Part shown: positions 16,775-27,500 of the stretch, piece after piece | How the letters are laid out: each line of letters opens with the position of its first letter | Numbering within the stretch: position 1 is the stretch's first letter | DNA from: Methylocystaceae bacterium | Lineage (GTDB): Bacteria > Pseudomonadota > Alphaproteobacteria > Rhizobiales > Beijerinckiaceae | DNA: 43,565 nucleotides | Direction of reading: 5' to 3' | NCBI GenBank assembly: GCA_009773555.1 | Contig: WSXZ01000014.1 | Location: 1 to 43,565, forward strand | Translations under genes and position numbers: made by a program | The notes under the pieces: model-generated | Database searches by the model: none | Told to the model about the DNA's origin: nothing | Seen by the model: only the letters and a program-made list of their open reading frames with translations

Positions 16775-18082
16775 CTACTCGTGCCGCAGCGCTTCGATCG
16801 GATCGAGCGATGCGGCTTTCCAGGCTGGATAGATCGAGGCGAGAACGGCGAGCGTGAGCGTCATGGCCACGATCGCCGTCACCTCGCGGGGGTCGACGAT
16901 CGCCGGCAGCCGCGAGAGAAAATAAAACTCCGCAGGGAAGAGATTGGCGTCGAAAAGCTTATTAACGCCGAGGCGGATGGTGTCGAGATTTTTCGCCAGC
17001 GCCAGACCTAACGCAAAGCCGGCCAGCGTGCCGACGACGCCGATCGAAGCGCCGATGATCAGGAACACGCGCAGGACCGCGCCCCGCGTCGCGCCCATCG
17101 TGCGCAGTATGGCGATATCCTGAGTCTTGTCCTTCACGAGCATCGTCAACCCGGAGATGATGTTGAAGGCCGCGACCACGACGATCAAAGCAAGAATGAT
17201 GAAGAGGATGTTTTTCTCGACCTGCAGCGTGTCGAAGAACGTCTTGTTGCGCTGGCGCCAATCGGTGATGATCAACGGCCGCTCGATCGCCTTTTCGACG
17301 TTGATGCGAAAATCGTCCATCTTCTCGGGATCGGTGACGAAAGCTTCAACGACCGTCGCCTCATTCTCCCTGTTGAAGAAGAGCTGCGCCTCGGTGAGCG
17401 GCATATAGACGAAGACGCTATCGAATTCGGACATGCCGATAGAGAAGATCGCGACGACTTTGTAGGCTTTGATGCGTGGGGCGACCCCGAAAGGCGTCTG
17501 CACGCCCTTGGCGATGAGCAGGCTGACCGAGTCGCCGACGCCGACGCCGAGCGTCTCCGCCAACCGCTGACCGATGGCGACGCCGCCGGCCTTATCGAAT
17601 CCCGCGAGCGCGCCGCTCTTGACGTTGCCCGCCACGCCGGGGAGCCGCGTCAGGTCCTTCTCGCGCACGCCGCGCACAAGCACGCCCGATTGGCCGAACT
17701 GGGTCGATATGCCGGCCGCGCCCTCGACCATGGGAATTGCAAGCTGGACGCCGGGCAGCTTCGCCGTCTTCGCTGCCACCCGGTCCCAATCCGTGAACGG
17801 AGTCTCCACCGCCTGCAAAAATGCGTGGCCGTTGATGCCGATGATCTTGTCCATCAGCTCGCGATGGAATCCGTTCATCACCGAAGTGACGACGATGAGG
17901 GTGGCGACGCCCAGCATGATGCCGAGGAACGAAAAGCCGGCGATGACCGAGACGAAGCCGTCGGCGCGACGGGCGCGCAGATAGCGCAGCGCCACCATCC
18001 GCTCAAAGGCCGAAAAGGCGCCGGCGCCTCTTGCCGGTTGCGCCGCTCCGGCGCCTCTTGCCGGTTGCGCCGCTTCGGTCAT
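16775..18082 (-). CDS. Lipoprotein-releasing system transmembrane protein LolC/LolE
   Basis: A 435-residue permease with one N-terminal membrane helix ([23 protein letters not shown], residues about 43-65), a large periplasmic domain, and three C-terminal helices, the FtsX/MacB layout of LolC/E. It is partnered with the ATPase five bases downstream; alphaproteobacteria typically have one permease forming a homodimer. The start overlaps the proS stop by four bases. Odd feature: the first 22 codons contain a perfect 27-bp tandem duplication (18021-18074) that gives two copies of AAQPARGAG before the family's usual start at [16 protein letters not shown]. Confidence 0.95.
   Translation of the reverse strand: MTEAAQPARGAGAAQPARGAGAFSAFERMVALRYLRARRADGFVSVIAGFSFLGIMLGVATLIVVTSVMNGFHRELMDKIIGINGHAFLQAVETPFTDWDRVAAKTAKLPGVQLAIPMVEGAAGISTQFGQSGVLVRGVREKDLTRLPGVAGNVKSGALAGFDKAGGVAIGQRLAETLGVGVGDSVSLLIAKGVQTPFGVAPRIKAYKVVAIFSIGMSEFDSVFVYMPLTEAQLFFNRENEATVVEAFVTDPEKMDDFRINVEKAIERPLIITDWRQRNKTFFDTLQVEKNILFIILALIVVVAAFNIISGLTMLVKDKTQDIAILRTMGATRGAVLRVFLIIGASIGVVGTLAGFALGLALAKNLDTIRLGVNKLFDANLFPAEFYFLSRLPAIVDPREVTAIVAMTLTLAVLASIYPAWKAASLDPIEALRHE
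18021..18074. repeat. Two perfect 27-bp tandem copies inside the LolC/E N-terminal coding region
   Basis: The units at 18021-18047 and 18048-18074 are identical and keep the reading frame, encoding a nine-residue repeat in the cytoplasmic tail of the permease. Identical copies point to a recent slippage event and a potentially variable site. Confidence 0.9.
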
Positions 18083-19419
18083 GCCTGAGCCTGTCGCATT
18101 GCGGCGACGATGCGGGTGACGGCGTCCTGAGGCGCGAGAAGCTCCCGCTCTCCGGTGCGGCGCTGCTTCACCTCCACCCTGCCCTCAGCCAGGCCCTTGG
18201 GCCCGACCACGACCTGCCAGGGCAGACCGATGAGATCGAGCGTCGCGAATTTCGCGCCGGGGCGTTCGTCGCGGTCGTCATGCAGCACGTCCAGTCCCGC
18301 GTTCTCGAGCTGCTCCACGAGATCGGCGCAGACCTTGCCGGTCGCCGGGTCTCCGACTTTCAGATCGGCGACCCCGACGTGGAAGGGGGCGACGGATTCG
18401 GGCCATATGACGCCGTTGTCGTCATGGCCCGCCTCGATGATGGCGGCGGCGAGGCGCGACGGCCCGATGCCGTAGGAACCCATTTGCACGACGACCTCCT
18501 TGCCGTCCGGTCCGTTGACGACGGCCTTCATCGGCTCGGAATATTTGGTTCCGAAGTAGAAAATATGGCCGACCTCGATGCCGCGCGCCGCAACCCGCGA
18601 ATCCTCAGGAACCGCGGCGAAGGCGGCGGCGTCATGCATCTCGCTCGTCGCCGCGTAGCGGCTGGTCCATTTGTCGACCACCCCCTGCAACGCCGCCGCA
18701 TCGTCGAAGTCGATCGAAGCGGGCGGCGGCGCGAAGGACAGAAAATCTTTGTGGCAAAAGACTTCGCTCTCGCCGGTCGAGGCGAGGATAATGAATTCGT
18801 GGCTGTTGCCGCCGATGGGGCCCGACTCCGCCGCCATCGGAATGGCGGTCAGGCCCAGGCGCGCGAAGGTGCGCAGATAGGCGACGAACATCTTGTTGTA
18901 GGAATGCTGACCGGCTTCGGCTGTGAGATCGAAGGAATAGGCGTCCTTCATCAAGAATTCGCGCGAGCGCATCACGCCGAAACGCGGCCGCACCTCATCC
19001 CGGAATTTCCACTGGATATGAAAGAGATTGAGCGGCAGATCCTTGTATGAGCGCACATAGGCTCGAAAAATCTCCGTGATCATCTCTTCGTTAGTGGGGC
19101 CGTAGAGCATCTCGCGGTCATGGCGGTCGGCGATGCGCAGCATTTCCTTGCCATAGGCGTCATAGCGGCCCGACTCGCGCCACAGATCGGCGGGCTGGAT
19201 GGTCGGCATCAGACATTCGATGGCGCCGGCGCGGGTCTGCTCCTCGCGGATAATGGCGTTGATCTTGTTTAAGACCCGCAACCCGAGCGGCAGCCAGGCG
19301 TAAATGCCGGCCGACTCCTGTCGGATCATGCCCGCCCGCAGCATCAGCCTGTGCGAGACAATTTCCGCCTCTTTCGGCGTCTCGCGCAGGATGGGCAGAA
19401 AATAGCGGGAAAGGCGCAT
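18079..19419 (-). CDS. proS: Prolyl-tRNA synthetase, short alphaproteobacterial type
   Basis: A 446-residue class II synthetase that charges tRNA-Pro. The start is the ATG at 19419 ([19 protein letters not shown]); the frame is open further upstream without family similarity. Class II motif 2 is seen as [23 protein letters not shown] and motif 3 as [13 protein letters not shown] near the end of the catalytic domain, followed by the anticodon-binding domain. The length shows it lacks the long editing insertion of the Escherichia coli enzyme, as is usual in alphaproteobacteria. It is the first gene of the proS-lolC/E-lolD run. Confidence 0.97.
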   Translation of the reverse strand: MRLSRYFLPILRETPKEAEIVSHRLMLRAGMIRQESAGIYAWLPLGLRVLNKINAIIREEQTRAGAIECLMPTIQPADLWRESGRYDAYGKEMLRIADRHDREMLYGPTNEEMITEIFRAYVRSYKDLPLNLFHIQWKFRDEVRPRFGVMRSREFLMKDAYSFDLTAEAGQHSYNKMFVAYLRTFARLGLTAIPMAAESGPIGGNSHEFIILASTGESEVFCHKDFLSFAPPPASIDFDDAAALQGVVDKWTSRYAATSEMHDAAAFAAVPEDSRVAARGIEVGHIFYFGTKYSEPMKAVVNGPDGKEVVVQMGSYGIGPSRLAAAIIEAGHDDNGVIWPESVAPFHVGVADLKVGDPATGKVCADLVEQLENAGLDVLHDDRDERPGAKFATLDLIGLPWQVVVGPKGLAEGRVEVKQRRTGERELLAPQDAVTRIVAAMRQAQA

Positions 19420-19594
19420 GTGGGATCCAGTTGGGCGAATCGAAGGAGCGGCGAGCATAGCCCGTTCGCCGCCCGGAAAAACGGCGCGGGCGGAGCTTTT
19501 GAACCCGGCGTGGCCAAAAACGCAAGCCGAAGGCGCCTTCCCTTTTCGCCGAGCCCGGCCCATTTCGGGATCATGAACGCTTGAGGAGGCCGGC

Positions 19595-19930
19595 ATGGGC
19601 AAGACTGTGGGCGAGGCTATGGGCAAGGCTAAAGGTGAGCCTGCGAACAGACATCCCTGGGGAAGCGTCCGCGACAATCCCGAGTTCAGTCGCTTCGAAC
19701 TCGACATCGATGGCGAGACGGCGCTCGCCTATTACCGCATCGACAATGACGTGATGGTCTTCACCTCAACGCAGACGCCGCCAAGCCTGCGCGGTCAGGG
19801 CGTCGCCTCAGAGCTCATCCGCAACGCGCTGGAATTTGCGCGGGCGCGCGGCTTGAAGGTTCAGGGCGACTGCGCCTTCGTTGCGGACTATGTGGAAAAA
19901 CATCCGGAGTTCCAGGATCTGCTGCCCTAA
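19595..19930 (+). CDS. Small GNAT-fold acetyltransferase-like protein
   Basis: A 111-residue protein of the short Gcn5-related family typified by YjdJ. It has [37 protein letters not shown] (the acetyl-CoA pyrophosphate loop is RGQGVA) and a C-terminal [14 protein letters not shown]. The substrate is unknown. TTGAGGAGG precedes the ATG at 19595, supporting this start; the first 20 residues are a variable charged leader. It is divergent from proS and is followed by a strong terminator-like hairpin. Confidence 0.88.
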   Translation: MGKTVGEAMGKAKGEPANRHPWGSVRDNPEFSRFELDIDGETALAYYRIDNDVMVFTSTQTPPSLRGQGVASELIRNALEFARARGLKVQGDCAFVADYVEKHPEFQDLLP

Positions 19931-19972
19931 GCGATCGACTCGCCGGCGGCCCTTCTGTGCTCCGGTGTCAAA

Positions 19973-20005
19973 AAAGAGGTCTCGACACTGCGTCGAGGCC
20001 TCTTT
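19973..20005. terminator. Bidirectional hairpin terminator between convergent genes
   Basis: The 14-base arms at 19973-19986 and 19992-20005 pair with one T-G wobble, closing a five-base loop. An A-run precedes and TTT follows, so it could terminate both the GNAT gene and the convergent haem-protein gene. Confidence 0.8.
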
Positions 20006-20035
20006 CAATTTGTCGCCCCGCTCGATAGCGCTGGC

Positions 20036-20572
20036 TTATTTCACCACCGGCATGGTGTAGGACAGAGCGCCGATATTGCCCTTGTCGCCCTTGAAATGCG
20101 CATGGCACATGACGCAATTCTCGGACACGACGGGTATCCCAGTCGCCATGCGCAGATAGCGCTTGCCGTCCTTTTCCAGGATCTCTTCATAGGCCTGCTC
20201 GCCGCCGCCGCGCAGCCTTTTCGCCGCCGTCTTTTCAAAAGCGTCCTTGGGCTCGTCGTCGGGGTCGCCGACTTTGTCGGTCAGCCCGATCAGCCTGACG
20301 TCGTACCAGCCGTTCTTTTTCATCGCGGCGAAAAGCGCCTTGGCCGCCGACGCGGCGGAAGGGTCCGACGGGTGTTTGACGTAAGTTTCGTCGATCAGCA
20401 CCACGGCCGTCTTGAAGACGTCATCGAGCATTTTGATGTGCTGCCGCGTGCGCTCGATCTCGGGATCCTTGATCGGGGCGGCGTTTTCGGCGGATGCGGC
20501 GAGCGTCACGCCGGCCAATCCGCCGACCATCGCAACCGCCATAACGATGTTTCTCTTCATTCCCTTGGTCAT
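20036..20572 (-). CDS. Periplasmic Tll0287/DUF3365-like haem protein
   Basis: A 178-residue exported protein starting at the ATG 20572, preceded by GGGAGGAAG. The signal peptide covers about residues 5-30 (MKRNIVMAVAMVGGLAGVTLAASA). The mature part is mainly helical. It has a DVRLIGLTDKVGDPDDEPKD segment typical of the Tll0287/DUF3365 domain and a single c-type haem motif, CVMCH, near the C-terminus (VVSENCVMCHAHFKGDKGN). Such domains occur as small monohaem cytochromes and as sensor domains. The ECF sigma factor gene lies 54 bases upstream on the same strand, so the sigma factor may control or respond with it. The redox partner is unknown. Confidence 0.85.
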   Translation of the reverse strand: MTKGMKRNIVMAVAMVGGLAGVTLAASAENAAPIKDPEIERTRQHIKMLDDVFKTAVVLIDETYVKHPSDPSAASAAKALFAAMKKNGWYDVRLIGLTDKVGDPDDEPKDAFEKTAAKRLRGGGEQAYEEILEKDGKRYLRMATGIPVVSENCVMCHAHFKGDKGNIGALSYTMPVVK

Positions 20573-20626
20573 CTCTTCCTCCCGGCCCCGGGCGACCGCC
20601 TGTGGGCGCATGGGCGCCAACTTCGC

Positions 20627-21379
20627 TCACGACTGCTGCGTGACGGTCATTGGATGAGAGCGGGCGGAAAAGGTTCCCGAATTTTTATGGGGCGATGACA
20701 ATCGCGCCAGAACGGCGCGCACGCTTTGCGCGCAGCGCGCCCCTCCAAAGGGAAACGCCTCCATGACGAAGGGGCCGATGTCCTTCTCCAGCTGATCGCG
20801 AATGAGACGCCGGGCGCGATGCAGGCGAGTCTTCACGGTCTCCGGCCGCAGTTCGAGGATCTGCGCGACCTCGGCGACGGAGAGCCCCTCAATGACGCGC
20901 AAAACGAAAACCAGGCGGAAATCCTCCGGAAGCCTCTCGGTGGCCTGCTCGACGAGGCGCAGAATTTCGCGCTGGGCCAGAGATTTCTCGGGATCGTCGC
21001 AGTCTTTCGCCTCTGATGAGAAAGCCTCGCCCTCGTTTCTCTGCGCGCCAAAGACATGAATGAGCTTCGCCCGGCGCCTCACGCGCAGCCGCGCGGCGGC
21101 TTCATTGATGGTGATCCGCGCAAGCCAGGTGGCGAGCGTGGCCTCGCCGCGAAATTCGTCGAGATGGGTGAAGGCCTTCAGATAGGCCTCCTGGACCACG
21201 TCCTCGGCCTCATGACTGTCGAGCACGATGCTGCGGGCGATGCGATAGAGACGGCGATTGTTGTCCGCCATGATGAGGCGCAGCGCCTCTTCTTCGCCCG
21301 CCAGCGCGCGCGCCGCGAGCAAGCGTTCGTCTCGCCTATCCACCTCGGGCGTTAATTGCGCCGCGTGCACGCCTTCCAT
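20627..21379 (-). CDS. ECF-type RNA polymerase sigma factor
   Basis: A 250-residue sigma-70-family protein of the extracytoplasmic-function group. Region 2 is at about residues 30-95 (IARSIVLDSHEAEDVVQEAYLKAF, then TWLARITINEA). Region 4 is at about 145-195 (LPEDFRLVFVLRVIEGLSVAEVA with the helix-turn-helix and TVKTRLHRARRLIRD). The C-terminal 50 residues are a poorly conserved tail. No anti-sigma factor is adjacent; instead an exported monohaem protein follows on the same strand. That pairing suggests control of a redox or electron-transfer function, by inference. Confidence 0.9.
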   Translation of the reverse strand: MEGVHAAQLTPEVDRRDERLLAARALAGEEEALRLIMADNNRRLYRIARSIVLDSHEAEDVVQEAYLKAFTHLDEFRGEATLATWLARITINEAAARLRVRRRAKLIHVFGAQRNEGEAFSSEAKDCDDPEKSLAQREILRLVEQATERLPEDFRLVFVLRVIEGLSVAEVAQILELRPETVKTRLHRARRLIRDQLEKDIGPFVMEAFPFGGARCAQSVRAVLARLSSPHKNSGTFSARSHPMTVTQQS

Positions 21380-21543
21380 CCGATCGGCCTTTCGACGCGC
21401 TCAAGGATAAGGCTTATCAGGCGCGACCATAGATCCAGTGGCGGCGCATTTATGCTGGCCAGCGCGGACCGGAGAACTTTAGGCCTACGACTCGGCGGAT
21501 GAGTTCGCGCCCTCCCTTCTCCACTTGAGGAAAGGGTGGCTCG

Positions 21544-22053
21544 GTGAAGCCGGGTCGGATGTGGGCGGACCATGCGCGACCACCTTCGCGCCACGGAGCG
21601 CGAAGTCATCGAACGGGGGACGAACTATCTTGGCGGCAGCGTTTCAACAAAATCGACCGCGAGTTGCGCGTAGCTGGAAAGCTGAGCATCGGTCCGAATT
21701 GCTTCTTCATGCTCACGGGCGGCAATGTCGCCGATTGCACCGCTGGCGCAGAGCTTCTGTCGAAGATGCCCGCTTGTGACATCCTGCATGGCGACAAAGG
21801 TTACGACAGCGACGTCATCCGCCGGCAGGTCGAGAATGCCGGCGTGATGCCGAACATCCCGCCCAAGGCCAGTCGCAAATGGAAGAACTGCTTCTCGCCT
21901 TTCCTTTACCGAATCCGAAACGCCATCGACCGCATGTTCTGCCAGTTGAAGGACTTCAGACGCATCGCCACGCGCTACGATCAAAGCGCGACTAACTTTC
22001 TCGCAGCCGTCTGCATCGCGGCGACAATCAGCTATTGGTTATGAGTCTGGACC
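21544..22053 (+). pseudogene. IS5-family transposase remnant, 3' part with right terminal end
   Basis: From about 21685 the frame ending at 22044 matches the C-terminal half of IS5-type transposases: FFMLTGGNVAD, LHGDKGYDSDVIRR (second catalytic Asp), NIPPKASRK, and RNAIDRMFCQLKDFRRIATRYD (catalytic Glu region replaced by MFCQLK here), ending ATISYWL. The element's end GAGTCTGGACC is at 22043-22053 with CTAA outside. The N-terminal half and left end are missing, and sequence upstream of 21685 is not recognisable. The last 111 bases differ at only a handful of positions from the end of the mini-element at 28176-28536, so both derive from one IS. Confidence 0.75.
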
Positions 22054-22272
22054 CTAAGGCCTCACGGCGCATCAGACCCCTTTTTAGCCTGTCCGCTTTT
22101 TCGCCTCAGCCCTCCTACTCCGTGGCTATTGGACCGGACTATTGGAATATCAAATTCTACGCAGTCGCGTCTTGCCCCCTATCAAAGTTCGCCTATCTCA
22201 ACCTTAGGCGCGCACACGTGCGAATTCCGCGCCTTGGGGCGGCAAGGCTTCAGCTAGAACAGGGAGCGAGAA
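22054..22272. promoter_or_regulatory. Intergenic region ahead of the stress-protein island
   Basis: This 219-base stretch between the IS remnant and the first universal stress protein gene should contain the island's promoter. It is richer in A+T around 22130-22165 and ends in AGGGAGCG before the TTG start. No palindrome or promoter pair is clear by eye. Confidence 0.35.
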
Positions 22273-23655
22273 TTGGACCTCCAGAATATCACGCACATTC
22301 TCGCCGCGACGGATTTTTCCGACACTTCGATTTCCGCTTTGGAGCGCGGCTTTCTGATCGCGAAAGCCGCAGGGGCCCGATATTCGGTGGTCCACGCGGT
22401 TGACGACGGCGCCCTCACCTCACTGCGTCGACTGTTCGACGAGACGTTTGATCCATTCCCGAAAGATGCCAAAGAAAAAGCACGGGAACAACTGGAGAAA
22501 GTCGTTTCGGGCGCAAGCCAGGACTGCGGACTTTGCGCGGAGCTGCGGCTTGAAAATGGCTCCGCCTGGGCTGCGGTTTGCTCTCTCGCGGACACAACCG
22601 ATGCAGGCCTGATCGTCGTCGGAGCGCATGGCGGCGGCTTTTTGTCCCGACCTACGGTCGGCTCGACCGTTTCGCGCATTCTTCACCAGAGCCGACAGCC
22701 CGTCCTGATCGTGAAACGGCGGCCCGGTCAGGCGTACCAGCGCGTCCTTGTGGCCGCGGACTTTTCTCCCGTGTCAACCGCGACGGTTCGCCTCGCGCGC
22801 ACCATCGCGCCCGAGGCTGAGATCATTCTGATGCATGCGTTCGAGGAACCCTTGTATGAAGAGCTTCTCGAATATGACGGGGATGGCGAGCATATCGTTG
22901 ATCGGTATCGCGAGCGCGCGCATCGAGAGCTTCAGGAACTCGCGGCGGCATCCGGACTGTCCGCATCGCAGTTTTCCGCTCTCGTCGTCCGGGGCAACGC
23001 CAAACGGGCAATCGTCGCTCATGCGAACCAGCTCCGTTGTGACCTGATCGTCATGGGAAAACATGGGAGTGGAGGTATCGATGAGCTTCTTCTCGGCAGC
23101 GTCGCGAACCAAGTAGTGATCGACGCCGAAAGCGACATTCTCATCGTCGTCGATGCGCGCGAGCCAGAGCTTTGGTGCTACACCGAGGATAGAAGAGCGA
23201 AGACAAAGCTGCTCCAGTCGGATCGTTTCGACATTAGCGCCTGGGGCGTTGGCAGGGCCGGTTCGCTGAAGACGCTTGTCGCCGGCGAGGTTGGAGAGGA
23301 GATCGTGGAGGCGCTTCGCGAGGCGTTTGCGAAAGCAGATGTTTGCGAGATCAATTGGGGAGCGACGCTCACGCATGAAGATGTAGAGGCGCGACCCGTA
23401 GATCTTGTCATGACGCTGCCATTTTCGAGCGGCGGAGACGCCTGGGAGGGGCCTCTACTCCTTATCTCGCTAGAGAATGCCGTCCAGGAGCAGATCGACA
23501 AATTCGACGCATCTGGTGGCAGTGAGCCGAGCCCGGATGAATTGATAACGTTGCGAGATGGTCTGCACATGCTTGCGAACCGCCTCAATAAGGCGCGAAT
23601 CCGCAATGCGGCAAAAATCGCTCGGCGGGAAGAGCATAAGGCGCCGCTCTTTTGA
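22273..23655 (+). CDS. Tandem universal stress protein with an extra C-terminal domain of unknown function
   Basis: A 460-residue protein. Two UspA-type domains lie in tandem: about residues 5-150 (ILAATDFSDTSISAL, VVGAHGGGFLSRPTVGSTVSRIL, PVLIVKR) and about 155-300 (RVLVAADFSPVSTATV, VMGKHGSGGIDELLLGSVANQV, DILIVVD). The G-2x-G-9x-G(S/T) nucleotide-binding pattern can be traced in both. Residues about 305-460 do not match a Usp fold: a charged, mixed alpha/beta segment with WCYTEDRRAK, LKTLVAGEVGEEIVEALREAF and a long helical tail. The start is TTG at 22273 with AGGGAGCG ahead. It heads a run with a second Usp and a P-type ATPase, a set known from hypoxia and dormancy responses in other bacteria; its role here is inferred. 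Confidence 0.88.
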   Translation: MDLQNITHILAATDFSDTSISALERGFLIAKAAGARYSVVHAVDDGALTSLRRLFDETFDPFPKDAKEKAREQLEKVVSGASQDCGLCAELRLENGSAWAAVCSLADTTDAGLIVVGAHGGGFLSRPTVGSTVSRILHQSRQPVLIVKRRPGQAYQRVLVAADFSPVSTATVRLARTIAPEAEIILMHAFEEPLYEELLEYDGDGEHIVDRYRERAHRELQELAAASGLSASQFSALVVRGNAKRAIVAHANQLRCDLIVMGKHGSGGIDELLLGSVANQVVIDAESDILIVVDAREPELWCYTEDRRAKTKLLQSDRFDISAWGVGRAGSLKTLVAGEVGEEIVEALREAFAKADVCEINWGATLTHEDVEARPVDLVMTLPFSSGGDAWEGPLLLISLENAVQEQIDKFDASGGSEPSPDELITLRDGLHMLANRLNKARIRNAAKIARREEHKAPLF

Positions 23656-23831
23656 TCGTCGCCCGCCAGGGCGTTCATGCAACTCGCACGATGTATTCCG
23701 TAATGACAGTCGCGAGATCCTGAACGACGCCCCCGCTTGCTCGGTCGCAGTCCGTCGCGGGAAAAGGAATTCATGCGGGCGAACTGTCAACGGATGTCGA
23801 GTAAAACCCGTCCTGACAAGAAGGAAAGATG

Positions 23832-24254
23832 ATGTTCAAGAAAATCCTCCTCCCGATCGATCTCGAAGAAGCCGAGATGACGCGCCAGGCGATCGAAGCA
23901 GCCATTGAGATCGCCAGTCCCGACGCCGAACTGCGTCTTGTCAGTGTGCAAACGATGGCTCCCACGACCTTCGTCGAATACGCACCGCCTGATTACGAAG
24001 GTGAAGTGCGCCTTGTGGCCGAAAAGCACATCGCGGAAACTGCGGCCAGAATAAATTGCCCGCGTGAACGCGTTTCGACCATCGTGAGAATCGGCGCTGT
24101 CTATGACGAGGCGCTAATCGAGGCTGGAGAGTGGGGCGCCGATCTCATCGTTATCTGCTCGAACCGGCCAACTCTGGCGACGTATCTTCTTGGCTCCAAT
24201 GCCGCCAAAATCGTAAGGCACGCAACATGTTCGGTATTGGTGGTGCGGAAGTAG
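23832..24254 (+). CDS. Single-domain universal stress protein
   Basis: A 140-residue UspA-family protein: MFKKILLPIDLEEAEMT, LRLVSVQTMAPTTFVEY, GADLIVICSNRPTLATYLLGSNAAKIVRHATCSVLVVRK. The SNRPTLATYLLGSNAAKI stretch is the nucleotide-binding loop; its first glycine positions are changed compared with the ATP-binding consensus GxxGxxxxxxxxGS, so binding may differ. The second of two adjacent ATG codons is chosen because AAGGA then sits six bases away; the other gives one more Met. It is 176 bases after the tandem Usp gene and 298 bases before the P-type ATPase fusion. Confidence 0.88.
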   Translation: MFKKILLPIDLEEAEMTRQAIEAAIEIASPDAELRLVSVQTMAPTTFVEYAPPDYEGEVRLVAEKHIAETAARINCPRERVSTIVRIGAVYDEALIEAGEWGADLIVICSNRPTLATYLLGSNAAKIVRHATCSVLVVRK

Positions 24255-24552
24255 GATTCGTTACGCTGCGCGATTCAGGCAAACTGAGCGGCACAGAGCG
24301 CGGTTATCCGATATTGCGCTCGGCAAGAAGCACCTGATGTCGGCCGAGTGCGGTAGACTAAAACTCTTTGATCAGGCGAAGCGCCGCCTGCGTACGCCAA
24401 GCGTCTCCTGGCTCACGCACAACGCCGAGCCCTGCCTTGATCTCAGGCTCGCCGTCAATGCGTGATGGACCTGTTCGAAATCAATCCCCGCTCCGCCGCG
24501 CGGGAAGCAGCTGCGCCCTTCCGCGGCGCTGTCTTCAACCTGGTTATGTTGA
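24255..24552. other. Gap without a supported gene
   Basis: This 298-base stretch between the small Usp gene and the ATPase fusion has no open frame with family similarity or a convincing ribosome-binding site. It may hold a separate promoter for the ATPase gene. No strong hairpin is seen. Confidence 0.4.
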
Positions 24553-27500
24553 ATGAGCGATAATAAAGAGAATCCTAAGTCTAACTGGCCGGCTGTTCCA
24601 GCTGAGGCCGTTCTTGAAAGTTTCGGATCATCGAGCGCAGGATTGAGCGAAGGGGAAGCCGCGCGGCGACTCGCCCAGTATGGTCCTAATCTGCTTCCGC
24701 GCGGAAAGCGCCGCAGTCCATTTGTCCGATTCATCGCGCAATTCCACAATGTGATCATCTATGTCCTTCTCGCCTCGAGCGCTGGCGCTGCTGCTCTGGG
24801 CGATTGGTTGGACGCAGGCGTGATTTTAGCCGCGGTCATTATCAACGCCGCCATCGGATTTATTCAGGAAGGCAAAGCGGAAGAGGCCATGGACGCCGTC
24901 CGCAATATGCTCTCCCTCCATTCAACCGTGATCCGTGACGGGCGCCGACTGGTCGTGGATAGCGAATCCATAGTCCCTGGAGACATCATATTCGTTCAAT
25001 CAGGCGACAAGATTCCAGCCGACATGCGTCTTGTTCGGCTGAAGTCTCTACAGGTTCAGGAAGCCGCGCTAACGGGTGAGTCGTTGCCTGTCAGCAAAGA
25101 CGTTTCCTCAGTCGCCGAGGATGCGCTTCTCGCTGACCGCGCGTCGATGGCTTATTCCGGCACTGTCGTCACATATGGCCAAGGGATGGGCGTCGTGGTC
25201 GCGACCGGCGCCGCAACGGAACTCGGCCGCATCAGCGCTATGCTGTCCGAGGTCGCAGAGTTGACCACTCCCCTGCTTGAACAGATGGGGATATTTGGGC
25301 GTTGGTTGACGGTTATCATACTTGCAGTCGCCGCGGCGGTGTTCGCAATTGGGAAGGGGATATGGAGCCTTCCAACCTCGGACATGTTCATGGCGGCGGT
25401 CGGCGTGGTTGTCGCCGCGATTCCGGAAGGATTGCCGGCCGTCATCACAGTCACGCTCGCGATAGGCGTCCAGCGGATGGCGAAACGCCGTGCTATCATC
25501 AGACGCCTGCCCGCAGTCGAAACGCTGGGAGCCGTCACAACCATTTGCTCGGACAAGACGGGCACTTTGACTCGCAACGAGTTGACTGTTCGCACCGTCG
25601 TCACCGTGACTTCGATCTACGAAACCTCGGGTTCTGGTTACGATCCACGCGGCGCCTTCACCAAGGAGGGGCGCGACGTCCCAATCGACGGAGCGACAGA
25701 CCTTGTCGAGATCATGCGCGCCATCGCCTTGTGCAATGACGCGTCGCTACATGAAAAGGACGGCGTCTGGAGCATTGACGGCGACCCTACCGAGGGCGCC
25801 TTGCTGACCGCCGCCATGAAAGGCGGCCTGGACCTGCGACGGGAGCAGCAGGAGCTTTCGAGAACAGACGCGATACCATTTGAATCGCAGCATTGCTTCA
25901 TGGCGACGCTTCATCACGACCATCTCGGACAGGGATTTATTTTTGTGAAGGGCGCGCCGGAACGCTTACTTGATATGTGCGTCTCTGAGCGCAACCGAGA
26001 TCAAGGGCAGCGAACGCTCGACCGCGACTCTTGGCTCGCGCAGATAGATGCGATCGCAGCGAAAGGCCAGCGCGTGCTTGGCGTCGCCGTGAAACACACC
26101 GTCGCTGGCCATTGCGAGCTTACATTTGGCGACGTTGAGACTGGGCTCACCTTTCTTGGCCTGATTGGTTTGATTGACCCGCCGCGAGAAGAAACCCGTG
26201 ACGCTGTGCGTCAATGCGTTGCGGCGGGAATCGGCATCAAGATGATAACGGGCGATCACGCGGCGACGGCGGCGGCTATCGGCCGGGAGTTGAGACTCAA
26301 GAATCCGGACGCTGTGCTAACTGGCCGAGACTTAGACTTGCTGTCGGATGAAGAATTGAGCAATGCGGCATTGAGCACCACAATCTTTGCCCGCACAAGT
26401 CCAGAACATAAGCTCCGTCTCGTCAAGACCCTCCAAGATCAAGGGCAGATTGTTGCGATGACCGGCGACGGCGTCAATGACGCGCCAGCGCTCAAACGCG
26501 CTGATATCGGCATCGCCATGGGCGTGAAAGGAACTGAGGCCGCGAAAGAAGCCGCTGAAATGGTGCTGGCTGATGATAACTTCGCCTCGATTGTGCATGC
26601 CGTTTATGAGGGCCGCGTCGTCTACGACAACTTAAGAAAATGTATCATGTATATGCTGGCCATTAGCAGTGGCCAGGCGTTGACGATCGTGGCCGCGATT
26701 GCCTTCGGGGAAGCGCTGCCTATCACTCCAATCCAGATCCTTTGGGTCAATCTAGTCGACGGCGTAACGCTCGGCCTGGCGCTGGCTTTTGAGGCCGCCG
26801 AGCAGAACGTCATGGATCGTTCGCCGCGCGCGCCCAAAGAGCCGATCGTGTCTCGCTATTTGTTGTGGCGAACCGCATTTGTATCGTTCCTGGTGCTTAT
26901 TGCCACCTTCGGCCTCTATGAATTGGAAACGATTCATGGCGCCAACGTTGAGACAGCGCGAACCGTGGCCGTCAACACTCTCGTCGCATGTGGAATAGGC
27001 TACATTTTCAGCGTGAGACGTCTGGTCGCCTCATCCATATCCTGGGACGGATTTTTCGGCAGCCGTCCCGTGCTGATCGCTGTGAGTCTTATCGTCGTCT
27101 TTCAGGCCTTGTTCACTTATGCGCCATGGCTGCAAACCCTTTTTGGAACGAGCGGGTTGGGGTTACGTTCCTGGCTGAGCATTGTTGCTGCCGGAGTCTC
27201 AGTGTTTGCCATTGCGGAGCTAGAGAAGGCAGCCCGCCGTCATAAGAACTGGACCGATTCGGAGGCAGCCCAACCTATCGCCAAAGTCGGTCGCGTCCTG
27301 CCGATTCTTGGCGCTTTCGCGCTTCTCGTGACTGCAGGCGGTTGGCTTTACTTTAGCGTAATGAGTGGCCTCACGGTCGTGAGCGCTACGGGCGTCGTAA
27401 ATCCCCTCTCTGCCACTCCAATGACCGCTCAGGCGTCTGGCGTCGTTCAAGCGGTCTATTGTGATCCCGGATTGAAAGTGGCGAAAGGCCAACTCTGCGC

